Source: Solenopsis invicta
Taxonomy: Eukaryota > Arthropoda > Insecta > Hymenoptera > Formicidae
Reading direction: 5' to 3'
Length of the DNA: 64,000 nucleotides
Assembly: GCF_016802725.1 (NCBI RefSeq)
Contig: NC_052668.1
Location: 16,597,001 to 16,661,000, forward strand
Shown in pieces: positions 13,331 to 25,494 of this stretch. The notes beneath the pieces were generated by a model that saw only the letters and a list, made by a program, of their open reading frames with translations, was not told where the DNA came from and did not search any database. Each line of letters starts with the position of its first letter. The stretch's first letter is position 1. Made by a program: the position numbers and the translations under genes.

Positions 13331-13590
13331 CACGTCTGTCAAAGTTTTGTTTAAATTGACGAAATCGTTTCTTTAACTTGATTTTTTTTTTAAGTCGAAG
13401 TGAAAGACCTTCGAGAAAAATAAAAATTTATTTGATTTAAAAAAATAAATAACTTATTTAAATCAAAGTTATTTCAGGTTCTAAAGAATGTGAAAAAATT
13501 CTAGTACACTCTTTTAAGATTCTAGAATACGATTTCACAATTGTTTGACTCAAAAAAATGTTTTACCACTTTTTTTGCAGGTGGTCGAAT
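13331..13590. mobile_element. AT-rich foldback element (fullest copy of family D)
   Basis: The interior contains facing TTGATTTAA and TTAAATCAA-type blocks around 13.43-13.47 kb. The outer ends are weakly inverted: AAATTGACGAAATCGTTTCT at 13353 resembles the reverse of the AATACGATTTCACAATTGTT block at 13525-13544. Its left end matches the last bases of the window and its right end matches 12115-12225. Three partial or complete copies in one window support a dispersed non-autonomous element. Confidence 0.55.
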
Positions 13591-14984
13591 TCAAGGCAGA
13601 CTAATTCAAAATTGAAGATTCGCCAAGCTGAGTCTTCAAATTCCCGGCTCTATCACAGAGGGTTAATATTACCGGGCAAAAGAGACTGAGATTAATTATC
13701 GCGTCGCGCAACGCGGAACAGTCGGAGAACAAGTCCTCTGAGCGGTTAGAAATTACGAAACGCCCGTCGAATTGCGGTACGCAATAAGAGGAGGGAGCAA
13801 AAGAAAGAAGAGGCACTTCCCGTGGCCGGCAAAAAGAGACGCTATCGCCATACAAGCCACAAAGAAATAACGCGCTGCCGAGGAGGGAACACGACTGGGT
13901 CTGTCGCACGGAGCAAAAAGAGGCGCAGAGCAGTTTCTTTGAAGACAGATCGTTCGGGGGACACTTGTCGAGTGGCGGAGGCGCCTTTTCCCGTGGGATT
14001 AAACCTCGTGTCCGTCTCTCTTCTCCCCGTCGACACCTCGTCCTGGGACGACCTGGGGAGGAGACGGGCCTATACGGCAGAAGAAAACTCGATTCAACCG
14101 TGATAATGGTTCGCCGCGTCTCGCCGATAAATCTCATTGCGCTTAGGTCTCCATCGTAGTTTTTTCGAGGCCCCTTTGGGGACAAAATCGTCTCCATATC
14201 GTCGTTCTTACGTTCTTTATGCCTCTTCCCGTCGCGCGATCCAATTTACCAACGTCCAAACAATGACGGAACGGCGATTCACACTCTCGTCGCGCGCTCG
14301 ACGCTAAATGCGCCGTCTGATTATCTCGAAAATAACTTGCGCTTCTTGCTTCTTCAACACGCTGGCTGGCTGACTGGCTCTGCCAAGAACACAGAGATTG
14401 CGTTTCATCGACGCGCATTACCGGCGAAAAGCTAAGGGGAAATTCAATAAAGGGATTGCCAGCGCCGACAGCTGATAAATGAGCGGCCAAAGATTGAATA
14501 TCGGAGATAAATGCCTTCGGAGTGACCGCGGACTCTTTCGCGGCCGGTTGTTTTTGCACGATCAAAAATGAATCACGAGCGATATTATTCCACTTCAATA
14601 TGTCGAACCAAATTGTCCCATGGCGACCGCCACCTTTTTTCCAACGAGTCGCTACGACCTCGACTAAAGTTTCTCCAAACATCTCGAGGGATCGGTAAAC
14701 ACGAAAACTTACCCCGGCTTAAAACAATTGATACTCCCTGGTGACATTAAACGTCTAAACTTTTTTTTTTCAATACACTCGCGGGTGGTCGCAGAATGAA
14801 AAACGCACCGACGAATTCATAATAATAAAATATGTAGTTTTTTTTTTTTTTTCATTTTATTCGATACAGCAATGAATTTAAGAATGTTTTGCTGTACGAG
14901 TTAAAAATTATCAAAATTTAAAGGCTTCTCTAGGTTCGTGCTTTTTTTTCTAATCAACAACAAAAAATTTTGCTCGCTCGAATT
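13591..14984. other. CG-rich sequence with two long unsupported minus-strand frames
   Basis: Two overlapping minus-strand frames, 13601-14197 (198 codons) and 14143-14682 (179 codons), are among the longest in the window. I recognise no domain in either, and plus-strand frames also run through the same DNA. They could be chance frames in stop-poor sequence. 14.7-15.0 kb is AT-rich. Confidence 0.45.
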
Positions 14985-15372
14985 TTGGCTCTGAAATTAG
15001 CTGCACAGAAAGTAGTTAAAAAAAATTGATTTTTGCAGAAAAAATTACTATATTTTGCTGGTTTTTAATAAATTAACTTTTAACCGAGTGAGTGGATCTA
15101 AATGAATTTGTGCACGAATATTTATTAGAGTTTAATATATGTAAAAATTTTGATTTAATTGATAATGCTACTTTCTCATCAAATTTGCCAATAAATATTG
15201 CAAAACGCGATTTTAGATAAGAATCAACAGTAAATAAAGAATTAAGTGACTTTTAAACGAATAAGTGAGTTGTGCTGAAATTGTACACAGATACTCAAAC
15301 GTGATACTAGAATATTCTATGAAATTTTTGTATTTTTAATGTTTTGAGATACGACCCATACATCCCTAAGTA
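14985..15372 (+). repeat. Dispersed AT-rich repeat (family F)
   Basis: The part at 15.22-15.36 kb matches the reverse complement of 36.84-37.03 kb. Shared blocks include TAAGAATCAA, TGCTGAAATT followed by TACACAG and TACTCA, and a TTTGAGA-type block followed by ATACA. The left boundary is a guess. Confidence 0.5.
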
Positions 15373-16639
15373 AAAATCTGCGAGCTTAAATAAATAAATA
15401 AAGCTTTATAGTTTTCTCTTGATTTATTACAGACCCGTCTGGAACAATTTCTGAGTTGCAACGCCCTTTCTCCCAAGAGTCGCGGTATTTTATGTTTTCA
15501 TCTCCTAAAGTACACCTCGTTACTCGAGGTTTTAAACGCGTTTTCGCGTGAAACATCGCGATGAATAAATGGAAAATGGAAATAAAAAGGACTGCAAGCT
15601 CTCGCTTCGTATCGCGTTTACGTCGCCGTTTTACGGCCATTCACATTCGTCAAGAGCGCTTTATTATATCCGTATCTGCAAAACGTTCTCGCTGCACATC
15701 GGGCCTCCGTTATAGGATCTTTATTGCATACAAACGCGCATAATTAGTGAATTAATCTCTACAGATATTAATAATGAGCGGCCGATGGAATGGAAAAATA
15801 TACTCGTGATTATCAAAATACGTGTCTTTCGTTATGATTTAATTAAATCCTTCCGCTCTCTCTCGCGCGCGCGCGCATATTACGCTTGTATTCTTCAATG
15901 ATTTAAACGGAATGAATTAAAAATATTTCCCTTTGGCGCGTTAATCTTTCCTACGTCGAAATTTTACGAGAGAGAGAGAGAGAGAAAGAGAGAATCCCCT
16001 GTACGCGACACGATGTATCGAGCAAAATACTATTAATTCAATTTTGCCGTATTCGCGAGAGCCAGGGCCACTTTTCATAATCACCGGCGCGTATTATTCC
16101 CGACGCGTAGCGCGAACGAGAGCCCACGCGAACAGAGACCACCGCCGCCGCCGCCACCCTCGTAACGACAAACACGCTAATGTCCTTTGAATTCCAATTA
16201 ACGCGAATTGTTTAATTTGGAGCGACGGCGGCGCGGTCGTGTCCCCGATCGCGGCGGTATCGTACTCGAATCACCACGAATGGGTTTACGCGTACGCCAC
16301 GGGCGTTGTACAATGCGCGAGACAGAGGGGAATGGGCGGACGAGCCAAAGTTATCGCGGCGCATTATCGTCGCCGGCGCATTCGTTGCACCGCGCGCGCT
16401 GCACTTATCGGCGCGCTATCGGCCTGCCCTAGCCTGCGTCGGCCGGCTGACGAAACACCCCGGTTTATCGCGAACGTCGATCGGGCGTCGATCAACGCGC
16501 GTTATAAATGATTCCCGTCGACGTTTTACGCGAGATACGCGCGCCGCAATTACACGTCCCCGAAGAGCCCGTTTCTGATCGTCAATGATTTAGGAAAAAA
16601 AAAAAAAAAAGCTACGCGGCACCGGGAATGGAAACATTT
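15373..16639. other. CG-rich unique sequence, no recognisable gene
   Basis: Contains a GA tract, a short CCG run at 16140-16155 and a poly-A run at 16596-16611. Overlapping frames at 16.2-16.6 kb on the plus strand occur in three registers over the same DNA, which argues against coding. Confidence 0.55.
15968..15993. repeat. GA microsatellite, interrupted
   Basis: An AG run with one A-rich interruption near 15985. Confidence 0.9.
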
Positions 16640-16992
16640 AAATATCAGACTCTATGTCATATAAATATTTTGTATTAAATTGATATTCAACATTTCGAAA
16701 CGATACAATTTATAGGTAAACGAACAAATAAAATAATGTAATTTTCAAACGTTAGTTTCAAGATATATGAATATGAAAATGTCAACGTGTCAATGAATAA
16801 ATGTTTTATTTTACCAAAGAAATGCTTCCACATTATTTGTTTCCACCATTGTATCAAAGTGTTCCACCACTTTGTCGTGTTAATTTTTTACGTAATCTTT
16901 ACGTTACTTTCTAACATGTTCATCTTGCGTTAAACTAACGCAAAAATTGGAGTAGAGTTTGGAGTTGTCATTTGGGAATGACATGCAATACA
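16640..16992 (+). repeat. Dispersed AT-rich repeat, copy 1 of 3 (family G)
   Basis: Shares the exact block ATTAAATTGATATTCAACAT (from 16673) with the copy at 28.94-29.28 kb. It also shares the order GTCAAC, CTTCC, CATTATTTG/CAATTTGTTC, ATCAAAGT, GTTAATTT and ACATGTTCAT/ACATATTCAT with the copies at 17.76-18.11 and 28.94-29.28 kb. Same orientation in all three. No coding sequence. Confidence 0.7.
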
Positions 16993-17757
16993 CGTTTAAA
17001 TTTGACACGAATTTTCCAACCGTGTAGCAATCCGCGAGTGTTAAGAAACAAATAAATACACGTTATTATGCATTTCAGCGTGGAAGAAACCTCCGCGACA
17101 TTTTTCTTTCAAAACATACACCTATGCAGAATTCAAAGTTAATGGCCTGAAGTACTGATATACTAGGTTACGTGTAATTGTGCTATTTCTAATTTCACGA
17201 GCCTAATGCTGGTAGCAATTCGCGACTGTCGTGCCGCTTGTCGTCGCACGGATGCAGGGGAGTGGGTGCCGCGCGGAAGGCAGCTGACGAAATATGTCGC
17301 GTGCGACCGCCGAGCGAGCGACAACGTTTCGCATCGCTTGGGTAAGCACATTACTCCTGGCTGCCATAATTAAATGTGTTACGTGACAACGGCGAGCTGC
17401 CGGGTATCGCAGGCGGGCTTTGCATCGTTCGTCAATAATCGTTTTATTTTTTTTACCCCAATGTCGGCTGAATAGTCTGACTTGGATTTATGGCAAGGGT
17501 GCCGTCGTCGTGGCTATTGCCGACTAATTTCCATACTTGCCAAATTCTTAATTAGCCGACGACCACACAATCTCATAATAATTCTTTTCTCATAAATACC
17601 ACGTCCTCTCTCGTTTTATGTTAAATATATTTTAATAATAGCCGTTTAGATCTCCCGCCTTTACCTTTGATGACGTTAATAATTTAAGATAACTCGCTAT
17701 TTTCTTTCAATATAAATGTGTGTACACAGATAAAGCATTTTGTATTTACAACTGATC
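16993..17757. other. Unique sequence between repeats
   Basis: Mixed composition, with a short unsupported minus-strand frame at 17163-17351. Nothing identifiable. Confidence 0.5.
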
Positions 17758-18112
17758 CCTGTTAAAATTTTTGTGTTGAATTTTTAACAAAGACGAGAGT
17801 TATAATTTGACATAATAATTGGGCTATCTGAATATTTCGTGATATTAATATTCAGCATTCTTAGTGTTAGTCACTTATTTAATATTCTTAATGTTAAAAA
17901 AACGCAAATTACGAGGAAATAAAGGAAAGGTAAATTTTTTTTCTAAGAAAAATAAAATGTACGTGTCAACAAATGATAAATGCTAATTTCACTGAGACAA
18001 TTGTTTTCGCATTATATCAAAGTATTATATTTTTTCTATAAAACTTTTATATAATATTTGTGTTATTTTTTAACATATTTATTTTTAACACAAATTTTTC
18101 AACTTTTATAAA
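17758..18112 (+). mobile_element. Dispersed AT-rich MITE-like repeat, copy 2 of 3 (family G)
   Basis: The left end GTTAAAATTTTTGTGTTGAA is the approximate inverse of the right end, whose reverse complement begins GTTGAAAAATTTGTGTTAAA. The element therefore has terminal inverted repeats. The body aligns with the copies at 16.64 and 28.94 kb (AAAATGTACGTGTCAAC, ATCAAAGTAT, TAATATTTGTGTTA). No open frame of note, consistent with a non-autonomous element. Confidence 0.7.
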
Positions 18113-18944
18113 AAAATAAACTAAAAAAAAAAAAAACAAAAACAAACGATCCCATCATGTATAAAGAGCGTGCCGAAAAACAACACGTACAAAGAATTAA
18201 TTAACTTAAAACTATTACTTGCGATTGACAGATAGAAAGTTACGTAATAACCAATTAATTCTCTACAAAAAAAATTTCTTTTTTTTCTTTTAATCCGGGA
18301 TGCAATTTTCCAGTGGTTATGTGTATCGATATTTTCAACGACCGTGTATGGATTTAAGAGCCGAATAACCGGAAGAAAATGCGCACGCTCGCGGTTGCAC
18401 GGAGCCGAATAAAAGAAGCGATCGTCGCGCGTCGTAACGCGGAGAGACGGTGGAGAATCGTCTGAATAAATCTATCCGGCGCTCGTTATTCTCTTTGCCG
18501 ATAAAACCGTCTTCAGTCGCGTAGAAAAGAGACGCGTCGTCCGCATATATCCGTTAAATCGCGCGCGCGCCGCGACGGACTGATTCACGGCTCTTGGGCT
18601 TTGCACCCTATGCACGCGTCCGCGAGTGTTAATGCCGCGTTAGCGGCGCACTTCCCTCTCCCCCTCCGCCTCCCCCCGGAGTTAATGCACCAACAAATTC
18701 GCATTTAAATTACCCATTCACCGCCGTAGCCAGTTCATGCCCGGCTGTTTAACAACGTAATCCAGATACTTGAAGAGAAAAGTTTGCCAGCGACTGGCGC
18801 TGTTGAGCGAACGGCAAATCGAGCATTACCAATAGTTGAACAGAATTGAGATTTACAACATAAAATACTTGCCTCACGTAAGATAAAAATACGAGAGAAT
18901 TTAATAGTCGTGTATTATTACAGATATAATACATACGAAATGCA
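18113..18944. other. Unique sequence, no recognisable gene
   Basis: A/T-rich with a poly-A patch at 18.12-18.14 kb, then CG-rich at 18.36-18.75 kb. No gene or RNA recognised. Confidence 0.55.
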
Positions 18945-19200
18945 CGAAAGAATGATTTTGCGCGGAAGTAACTAAAAATTTAATTAGAAGCAGATCTGAA
19001 AATTAATTTTGTTGGATCATCAAAATAATTATGTAGGACGCTCAAAATAATTGTAAATTGACAAAATTTTTTGCAGCATTATCGTAACGCTTAAATGTTG
19101 TGCATAATTATTTTAACGAGTCAAAAAAATTTATTTTTCAAATCCGCATGTAGCTAAACTTTTAAATACTTAAACAAAACAAAATTCTTTCCGCGCGTCA
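18945..19200. mobile_element. Foldback MITE (family E, copy 1)
   Basis: The left half (AAAAATTTA, GCAGATCTGAAAA, GGATCATCAAAATAATTA) pairs with the reverse complement of the right half (AAAAGTTTAGCTA, GCGGATTTGAAAA, GACTCGTTAAAATAATTA). The outer ends are CGAAAGAATGATTTTG and the inverse of a CAAAATTCTTTCCG block. Related sequence lies at 54.63-54.86 kb and at the window start. Confidence 0.65.
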
Positions 19201-22200
19201 TTAGATGTTGCACGAGAAATAAGCTAATGCGGAGTGTCAAAATTTTCTGCGAAAGCGCACTATACGTTACGTACGATAAGAGATACACGTCAAAGTCGAT
19301 TAATCGCGTCTGACTGGATTAACGTCAAGAGCACGATGTTCGATTAGCCATCTTGCGTGTCACCCGAAACGTAACAGCAACAACAACAACAATGACGATA
19401 ACGGCAGAGATGATGGATCCGATAGGCTCGTTAACGGTGTACGGCCGCGGTTGGATCTTAACGATTCTCGTTGTTGTAATCGTGATCCGAGGGGCGCCAC
19501 GTAGCCATTATCAAAGGCTGTCGAAGACGTTCCCGTGCGAGCAAATAATAACGATTCGACGTGGCGATTAATGCCCTCGTCGTGGCGCACGGAGAGAGGA
19601 TGATTATATGCGAGAGCGGAAAAGGGGAGAGAGCGAACGAGAGCGAAGGTTAAATCGGCTCGATGGTCCATACGTAACGAGATATATCGCGAACGAGCGC
19701 AGCAAGCAATAATTTATCACGTAAAAGGCATCGCCTTTGGCGTACGGTAAATGCCCGCCGATAGGTCACGCCTGTCCCAATGAACGGCAAAATTGCATGG
19801 CAAGGCTGCGTTCACATGCGCCCGTAATAGGCTTAGCCGCTAAACGCCGCTAGAGATTGTCAAACGACCGTCCGTGAGAGCGAACGCGATATACCGCGCG
19901 GAAATATTTTTCGTTCTTTGCCACGTCGCGACGTGTTGCCAATATTTTCTTTTTCATCCCCCAAACTTCACTAATCCCCCACGTGACGAGATTCGACGGA
20001 AAAAAAGAGCGTCGTCAAAATCATTTTTCACAGGCAAAAAGTCCTTTGTTTTTCCTTCCTGACGTCTCTTCTCTTTGTATCTAAAAATGACGACGCGCAC
20101 TGCATTCTGGAGTAACTTTGTACCTCGACGCCTAATGCGAGAATAATAATAACGTTGACTCGCAAGTAACAGCACGGGATTAGCGTGTAAGTACTGTAGA
20201 GGTAATACCAAGTGGAACGTGGGAGCATTAAGTTACTCATACGTCGTCATTAATGAAAAAAGTAATTTGTCGCGAGGCAGGGATTTGCTCCGGTATTATC
20301 GTTTCAGGATCTTGTAATGTGAAAAACACCATTTAGTATAATTGAACTCCATCAATTATACGAATGCAAATCGAGTTTTAATAATTACCATTCGCTAATT
20401 ACATGGACCGGTGCAGCGAGTCCAGCTAGCGGTGAGGAAAAACAAATAGAGCGATTTACGGTGACTTATAGCATCGAATAATACGAAGGCAAAACTGATC
20501 TCTCTATTCATCGGAGAAAGTGTCGCGTATGACCTATTTTCTTCGACAGCAAACGTCAGGAATTTCGGGTGTGTCACGCGTATATGACAGTGTATATATG
20601 ATTTTCTTTTAAACAAATGTTGCAGATTAATTTCGTGTTCTATATGTGCATACTTCTGCTTGTTAAAAATGTTAGATTTAAGGCGTAAAATGAATGTCAC
20701 AGTGATCAGAGATGTCATTATCCGGACACTTTCATGGAAACTTATTATTTAAAATATTGTTATATTAAAATTTAATTATAATTTTTAAATATTTAGATAT
20801 TTATACGATAGGTTATTTTTTTGTTAATAATGTTGTATAATTCATGCTTCAGTTAATTAGATCACTTTATACAATAAATCCTTAGAAAAATTCAACAATT
20901 CTTGAGCTCTGAGACTATTTATCTTAATAATTCTTCACGTAAAGAAAAACGGTAAAATAAATGTAACAGGATGCACGTGTAATAAGCCACATCGAAGAGC
21001 AACGAGCAAAGTATAATTTTCAAATGTGATCGGAAATTCGAATCAGGCGAGAACGTCGGCTACGGTAAAAATTCCAGCAATCTGAAGAAGTGGCTACAAA
21101 AATCGCACCGAGGCAAGTGAATAAAGTCGAGCGTTGTCGAAATAATTGAACCAATCATCGCGCGAGCACCGACACGTACATCTCCCAACGTGTCGCTCGG
21201 CCTCTCTGAAGAATGTTGCCGCTGCAAGAGTCCCGGTGCGTTCACCTCGACGGATGGGACGGCGCGGCGCGGCGCGCGCGGCGCGGCGCGAAAGAGCGTA
21301 CACGAGCGCGAGAGGGGCCGATTGCAAAAGTGACGAAAAAAGTAGCAGGAGGCGCTGCAAGGGCGAATCGCGGCACAACCCTCCTCCTCCCCGCGTGTAT
21401 AATGACGGTGCACACCGCGTCGTTCCCGAGGAGAGGAATGCCGTGCAATTACAGCCGGTGGTCCTTCGCGACGGTATTTCGCCGTCGCCGCTTGTAACGT
21501 CCGATGACTTAAGCGGCATTTAGTGGTTTTCGGTGTTACGGCAACCTTTACAATGTTGTTGCTCGGTCGACGCGGACACGCCTGGGTAAAAGGGAGGGAA
21601 AGAAGGATCGCTCGGAGGGCTGCCGCGTATACGCGAAGAGATAGCTCCCGCCTTCCGTCCTCCGGGCAATGAACAAATTGCACTCCTCGCCGAGTGTAGA
21701 GCGTAATCACTCGATTCGCGCGAATAACACGTCCCGGAGAAAAACTGCACGTGACAACGCACGCGAGAGAATAGGGCTCTCGTACGTCTTCGTAAAAGCA
21801 CCGACCGGCCCGGCCGCCGCGCCGCGCCGCGTCGTCGAGTCACGCAAGGCGGACTTTCGGGCTCGATTATTAAAGATCGAACCACCCATGATGAGTAATT
21901 GCGAGGTGTTCGTTATGGTGAGAAAGAAAGTGGAGTTCCGAATTGACGAAACTCCGAGGCAAAATTATTTTTAAAAAAAGTCCATCTGTTCATAGCCCAG
22001 TAAAAAATTAGGACGCGTGCCAAATTCGGCGATTCGCGTATCGTTTCCCACGAGTGGATATCGCAATCTCGCTGCGTACTCGTCGGACTCGATCGACGAT
22101 AGATATTCCCGCAATTACCATAACGATACCGGTTTGCGTCGCTCGCCCCGATATGCGCCGCCGTACGTTCCCAGAACGGCGGATCGCATCTGTCGCGGTA

Positions 22201-22495
22201 ATTAAACGAATTCCATTCCGCCGATCGTTCGATCTAGTCCGCGTCGATGATTAAAGCGACGACGCGGAGTCAGCGACGAGGGGTCCCTCCCTCTCCCTCG
22301 CTCGCCACGATCAATTAGCCTCTCCTCCGGCGATCCCGTCCGAAAATGATCCACGCGCAGTTTTGCTCGCGTTAAATTCTGCGCATAAATTACGGTTTAC
22401 ACGTTTTACAGCCCCGCTCGGACACTTTACAGCGCCGACGGGACGCGACTTCGAAATAGCCATTCGAACGAGCTCATACGAATGTAATTAATGCC

Positions 22496-22497
<2 letters not shown>
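19201..22497. other. Mostly CG-rich unique sequence, no recognisable gene
   Basis: AT-rich at 20.73-20.93 kb. 21.06-21.9 kb is strongly GC-rich, and open frames occur in many registers on both strands, up to 216 codons on the minus strand at 21060-21710. None has a recognisable domain, and their coexistence in one stretch indicates composition rather than coding. Confidence 0.55.
21258..21295. repeat. Imperfect GGCGC pentanucleotide repeat
   Basis: A run of GGCGC-type units interrupted by GCGCGC, within the most GC-rich part of the window. Confidence 0.75.

Positions 22498-22539
<42 letters not shown>
22498..22539. repeat. GA microsatellite, the longest in the window
   Basis: About 21 uninterrupted AG units. 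Confidence 0.97.
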
Positions 22540-22544
<5 letters not shown>

Positions 22545-22818
22545 TCCAGCGCATCGATAATTTTCTGCGCGAGCTGGTCGCCAGAGAGAAACGACGGCCG
22601 AAAGAGAAAGAAGGGGTCGAAAGGGGAAAGGAGACAGTGCGAAGAGTCAGTCAAAGTCAACGACCCACGTGCCACGAAGTTGCCCGGCGTGGGCAGAGAC
22701 TAATGGGAAGATATACTGGCGACCGAACGTGGCTGGAGGAGGAAAGAGATAGACGTAGATATTACCGGCGTCAGTATCATCTGGCACATCATGCGCGGGC
22801 TCGCTCGCTCGTTGGCGC
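22540..22818. other. Purine-rich unique sequence
   Basis: Purine-rich plus strand continuing from the GA tract. No gene recognised. Confidence 0.5.
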
Positions 22819-22962
22819 GCGTGGGAGTCGCACGCTCGTTTCAGTTCCATAAAGCAGCCTTCGAATATCTCCGAGAGCTACGGGGCCGGGCGGCGTGTGG
22901 GCACGCCGAGAAAACTGTGTTACTGACAATGGGTGTCTCCTTAGCATTGGCAATGAAAAGCA
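22819..22962 (+). repeat. Duplicated block 1a, possibly a structured RNA or regulatory element
   Basis: Shares its order of blocks with 23583-23730. GCGTGGGAGTCG comes first. It is followed by CATAAAGCAGCCTTCG (CATAAAGCAACCTTCG in the other copy) and then by ACAATGG with CCTTAGCATTGGCAA (CCTTAGCGTTGTCAA in the other). A perfect hairpin lies inside at 22892-22907 (stem GGCGTG/CACGCC, loop TGGG). CAATG can pair with CATTG across 22927-22949. No frame is shared between the copies in an obvious way. Function unknown. Confidence 0.5.
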
Positions 22963-23582
22963 GGCGCGCTAACCCGCGAGAAACGCGCTGCCGTTCGTCG
23001 CCGCGGTAACGACATCAGCGCCGATGATCCCCTACGAGGAACTAGGAACGAGGCGTCGAACGGTCGAGAAAAATTTATTTTGCGGCATATTACGTGGCCA
23101 GTTTATAGCGTTGCCGATGGTAAACGGAGAATAAATGTCGCGTACCGGGGTGCGTTCGCAACGAAACGCGTTATCCGCGCCGCGTCGGCCGTACACGCTC
23201 GCTCCGACGAAAGAATCTCAAACGGCAGACGACGAGAAGCGTCGTGTAAGACCGTCGTAAAATCCGACCGTAACATGCGCTATCTGAAACCGCTACCGCA
23301 TCGGAATAACAATTAGAACACGCTCGAAGTAACGCGGGAAAGATTTCTTTAAACGGCCGAGTACGTCGGGGAACGCGCGCCTTTATACGCACGCGGCGAA
23401 CGAGTTTTACGACGCGCGAGTGGCACGTTATTAAAGCATGAGGTATAGTGGAGAACTGATAAGCCACGCTGTTCGTAAAATGGGAGCGTTCTGAATAACT
23501 TTGCGTAAAGAAAAAAAAAAGGGAAAATTGCTTCGCTAGCTTCTACGGTTCAAGCTTTATCTCTCTCGGCGCAGTCAGTGTC
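22963..23582. other. CG-rich sequence between the two duplicated blocks
   Basis: CG-rich unique sequence. A 14-base stretch near 23450 resembles part of an insect microRNA but was rejected. No gene recognised. Confidence 0.5.
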
Positions 23583-23730
23583 GCGTGGGAGTCGAGGTTC
23601 ATAAAGCAACCTTCGGTCGCGTTGATCTAACGCATATTTCTGAAGGACGAGGGCGTGGGCATCGATGAAACTACGATATATTACTCACGCTTAACAATGG
23701 ACACCGCCTTAGCGTTGTCAACAAAGAACA
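23583..23730 (+). repeat. Duplicated block 1b, possibly a structured RNA or regulatory element
   Basis: Second copy of the block at 22819-22962, 764 bp downstream in the same orientation. GGTT and AACC flank the CATAAAGC loop (stem-capable). GGCGTG at 23652 and CACGC at 23686 can pair as in the first copy, across a larger loop. CAATG at 23696-23700 can still pair with CGTTG through a G-U pair. Conserved short blocks separated by diverged spacers suggest selection on sites or structure, but this is inference. Confidence 0.5.
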
Positions 23731-23925
23731 CGTGCTGCAAAAAGGAAGATGGTCATTCAATTGTAAAAGCGTGCGGAGAATATCACAAAGTCTCGATGAC
23801 CATCGTCGATAACATCCGACCTCTACCGTAAATTCTAAAAATTAATCTTTAAGTCACCGTCATTGGTATTCCGCCGAGATGTGCGAATAGCTCGAATTCA
23901 AATAGTTTAAGATTTTCGAATTCGA
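23731..23925. other. Short unique stretch
   Basis: Nothing recognised. Confidence 0.4.
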
Positions 23926-24202
23926 AAACGGACATTCAGACCTAAATTTAGAAGAAAAATGGAATAATTATAAATTTTATTAATGAGAATTTTATTGCAA
24001 GGATTTTAGAAAATAATAAAAAAAATAATATAAGCAAAAGTATTAGACAATAAGTGTAATATTAATTATAAATTTTTATTTAGTATGTCATTTTTTATAA
24101 TTATTTTTTAAACTTCTTGGAATAAAATTCTCTGTAATAAAATTGTAACCATATTCCATTTTTCTTCCAAATAAATTGAGGTCCAAATTAGGATCTGTTT
24201 TT
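23926..24202. mobile_element. Foldback MITE, AT-rich
   Basis: Facing ends: AAAACGGACATTCAGACCTA on the left and the inverse of TAGGATCTGTTTT on the right. Inside are facing AGAAGAAAAATGGAATA and GGAAGAAAAATGGAATA, then AATTTTATTAATGAGAATTT and AATTTTATTACAGAGAATTT. The arms are about 110 bp and meet near 24.06 kb. No coding sequence. Confidence 0.7.
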
Positions 24203-25494
24203 ATTTGAAAATTATGAGCCTCTTGAAGAAGACATTACTTGTGCATTAAAATATTTAAAAAATTATTAATTTTGCGATTATTCGATTTTTCAATCGCAAT
24301 TTTTTAAGCCAAATAATTCTAAATTTGTGATTAATCTTTCAAACTAAATTATACATTTTATTTTTTCTAAAATAAAGTGCAGGCATTTTTTCTAGAAACT
24401 TAAAAGTATATATTCATGAACTTTTTAGAAAAAAATTTTGAACCACTTCGAATAAATAAAAAAGCGGACGCGAGATACACCCATGACGTTGACAAGAAGA
24501 TAACTTTTTTCACATAATATCTCCAAGTGCTAAATTTCCGTCGTTTAAATCACCGTCATCAAGCATCCTGTCCAATCGAAATACGCCTCCGATATTTTAC
24601 GTCGCAAGGTGTCGATGCGTATCCTTCGCTCCCCCTTCCTTTCGTATATATCCGTCCGTCGGTCGTCCTTGAGTCGAAAAAAAAAAAAGATCTCTATCTA
24701 AGCGGCATCGGGAGACGAGAAGGCGCTAACTTGTAAGCACAGGTCCGTAGTGCCGAGGTAGGCAACCACCGGTCGGCGGCCACTTAGCGGCGCGACTTTC
24801 CAAAAAGCGGCTCTTCTAACTAGCTGACCGCAGGCATCGACGATCCGGGAACACACTCCCGGATTCACGGCGGAACGTCACCGCTGTTAGCGGGTAGGTA
24901 GCGGCGATCCTGACTTAACAATTTCCGGCGATGCATAACCAATTAGCGGCGGTAGACCGCGCCACGCTAAGTCTCCATCTGTCGTCGTCGACGCGGAGGA
25001 GCGCCTCGTTAATGGGCGCTCCCTAATGCGAGCCGTGCAAGACGACAACGGACGACGTCCCCTAAAATTGTCAACGCGCCTCGAATGCTACACGAGAGCG
25101 TCTCGATGCCGAGTTACAATCTCAAAGACCGAGTGTCGTGTTTTAAAATTCTATTCAGCTCGGTGCCGCGAGCGTATCGAAACGCGCGTCTCGTACATAG
25201 GCGATCGTAAAATCTCGCGCCAAGCGTCAAATTCAACGCGAAGCAGTTCTTTTTTTAAATGGACGTTCAAATAAAAGATATTTAGGAACACGTCTGCTCG
25301 ATTCTTCTCACCGATAATTCCTTTCGCACGCGCGCAGAATGGATAATAAATATTCGTTTCCCCCCCCTCCCTCCTCCCCGTTCGAGCTGACGACAGGGTT
25401 TAAAGGGGCATGAGAGCGACGACAACGTTAATTATCGTGGTCCAAGCGGAACGAGGAATCCAACCGACGTGGCTTCGCTCTTCGACGTGTCTTT

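Noticed and set aside
13601..14682. Two overlapping minus-strand frames of 198 and 179 codons
   Set aside because: Different registers, plus-strand frames across the same DNA, and no recognisable motif. Not strong enough to call a gene, but worth a BLASTX.
21060..21710. 216-codon minus-strand frame, the longest in the window
   Set aside because: Very GC-rich sequence in which frames are open in several registers on both strands. No domain recognised, and composition explains the length.
23447..23465. Stretch GGAGAACTGATAAG resembling the 3' part of insect miR-184
   Set aside because: The seed region does not match and no complementary arm lies within 60-80 bases upstream, so no precursor hairpin forms.
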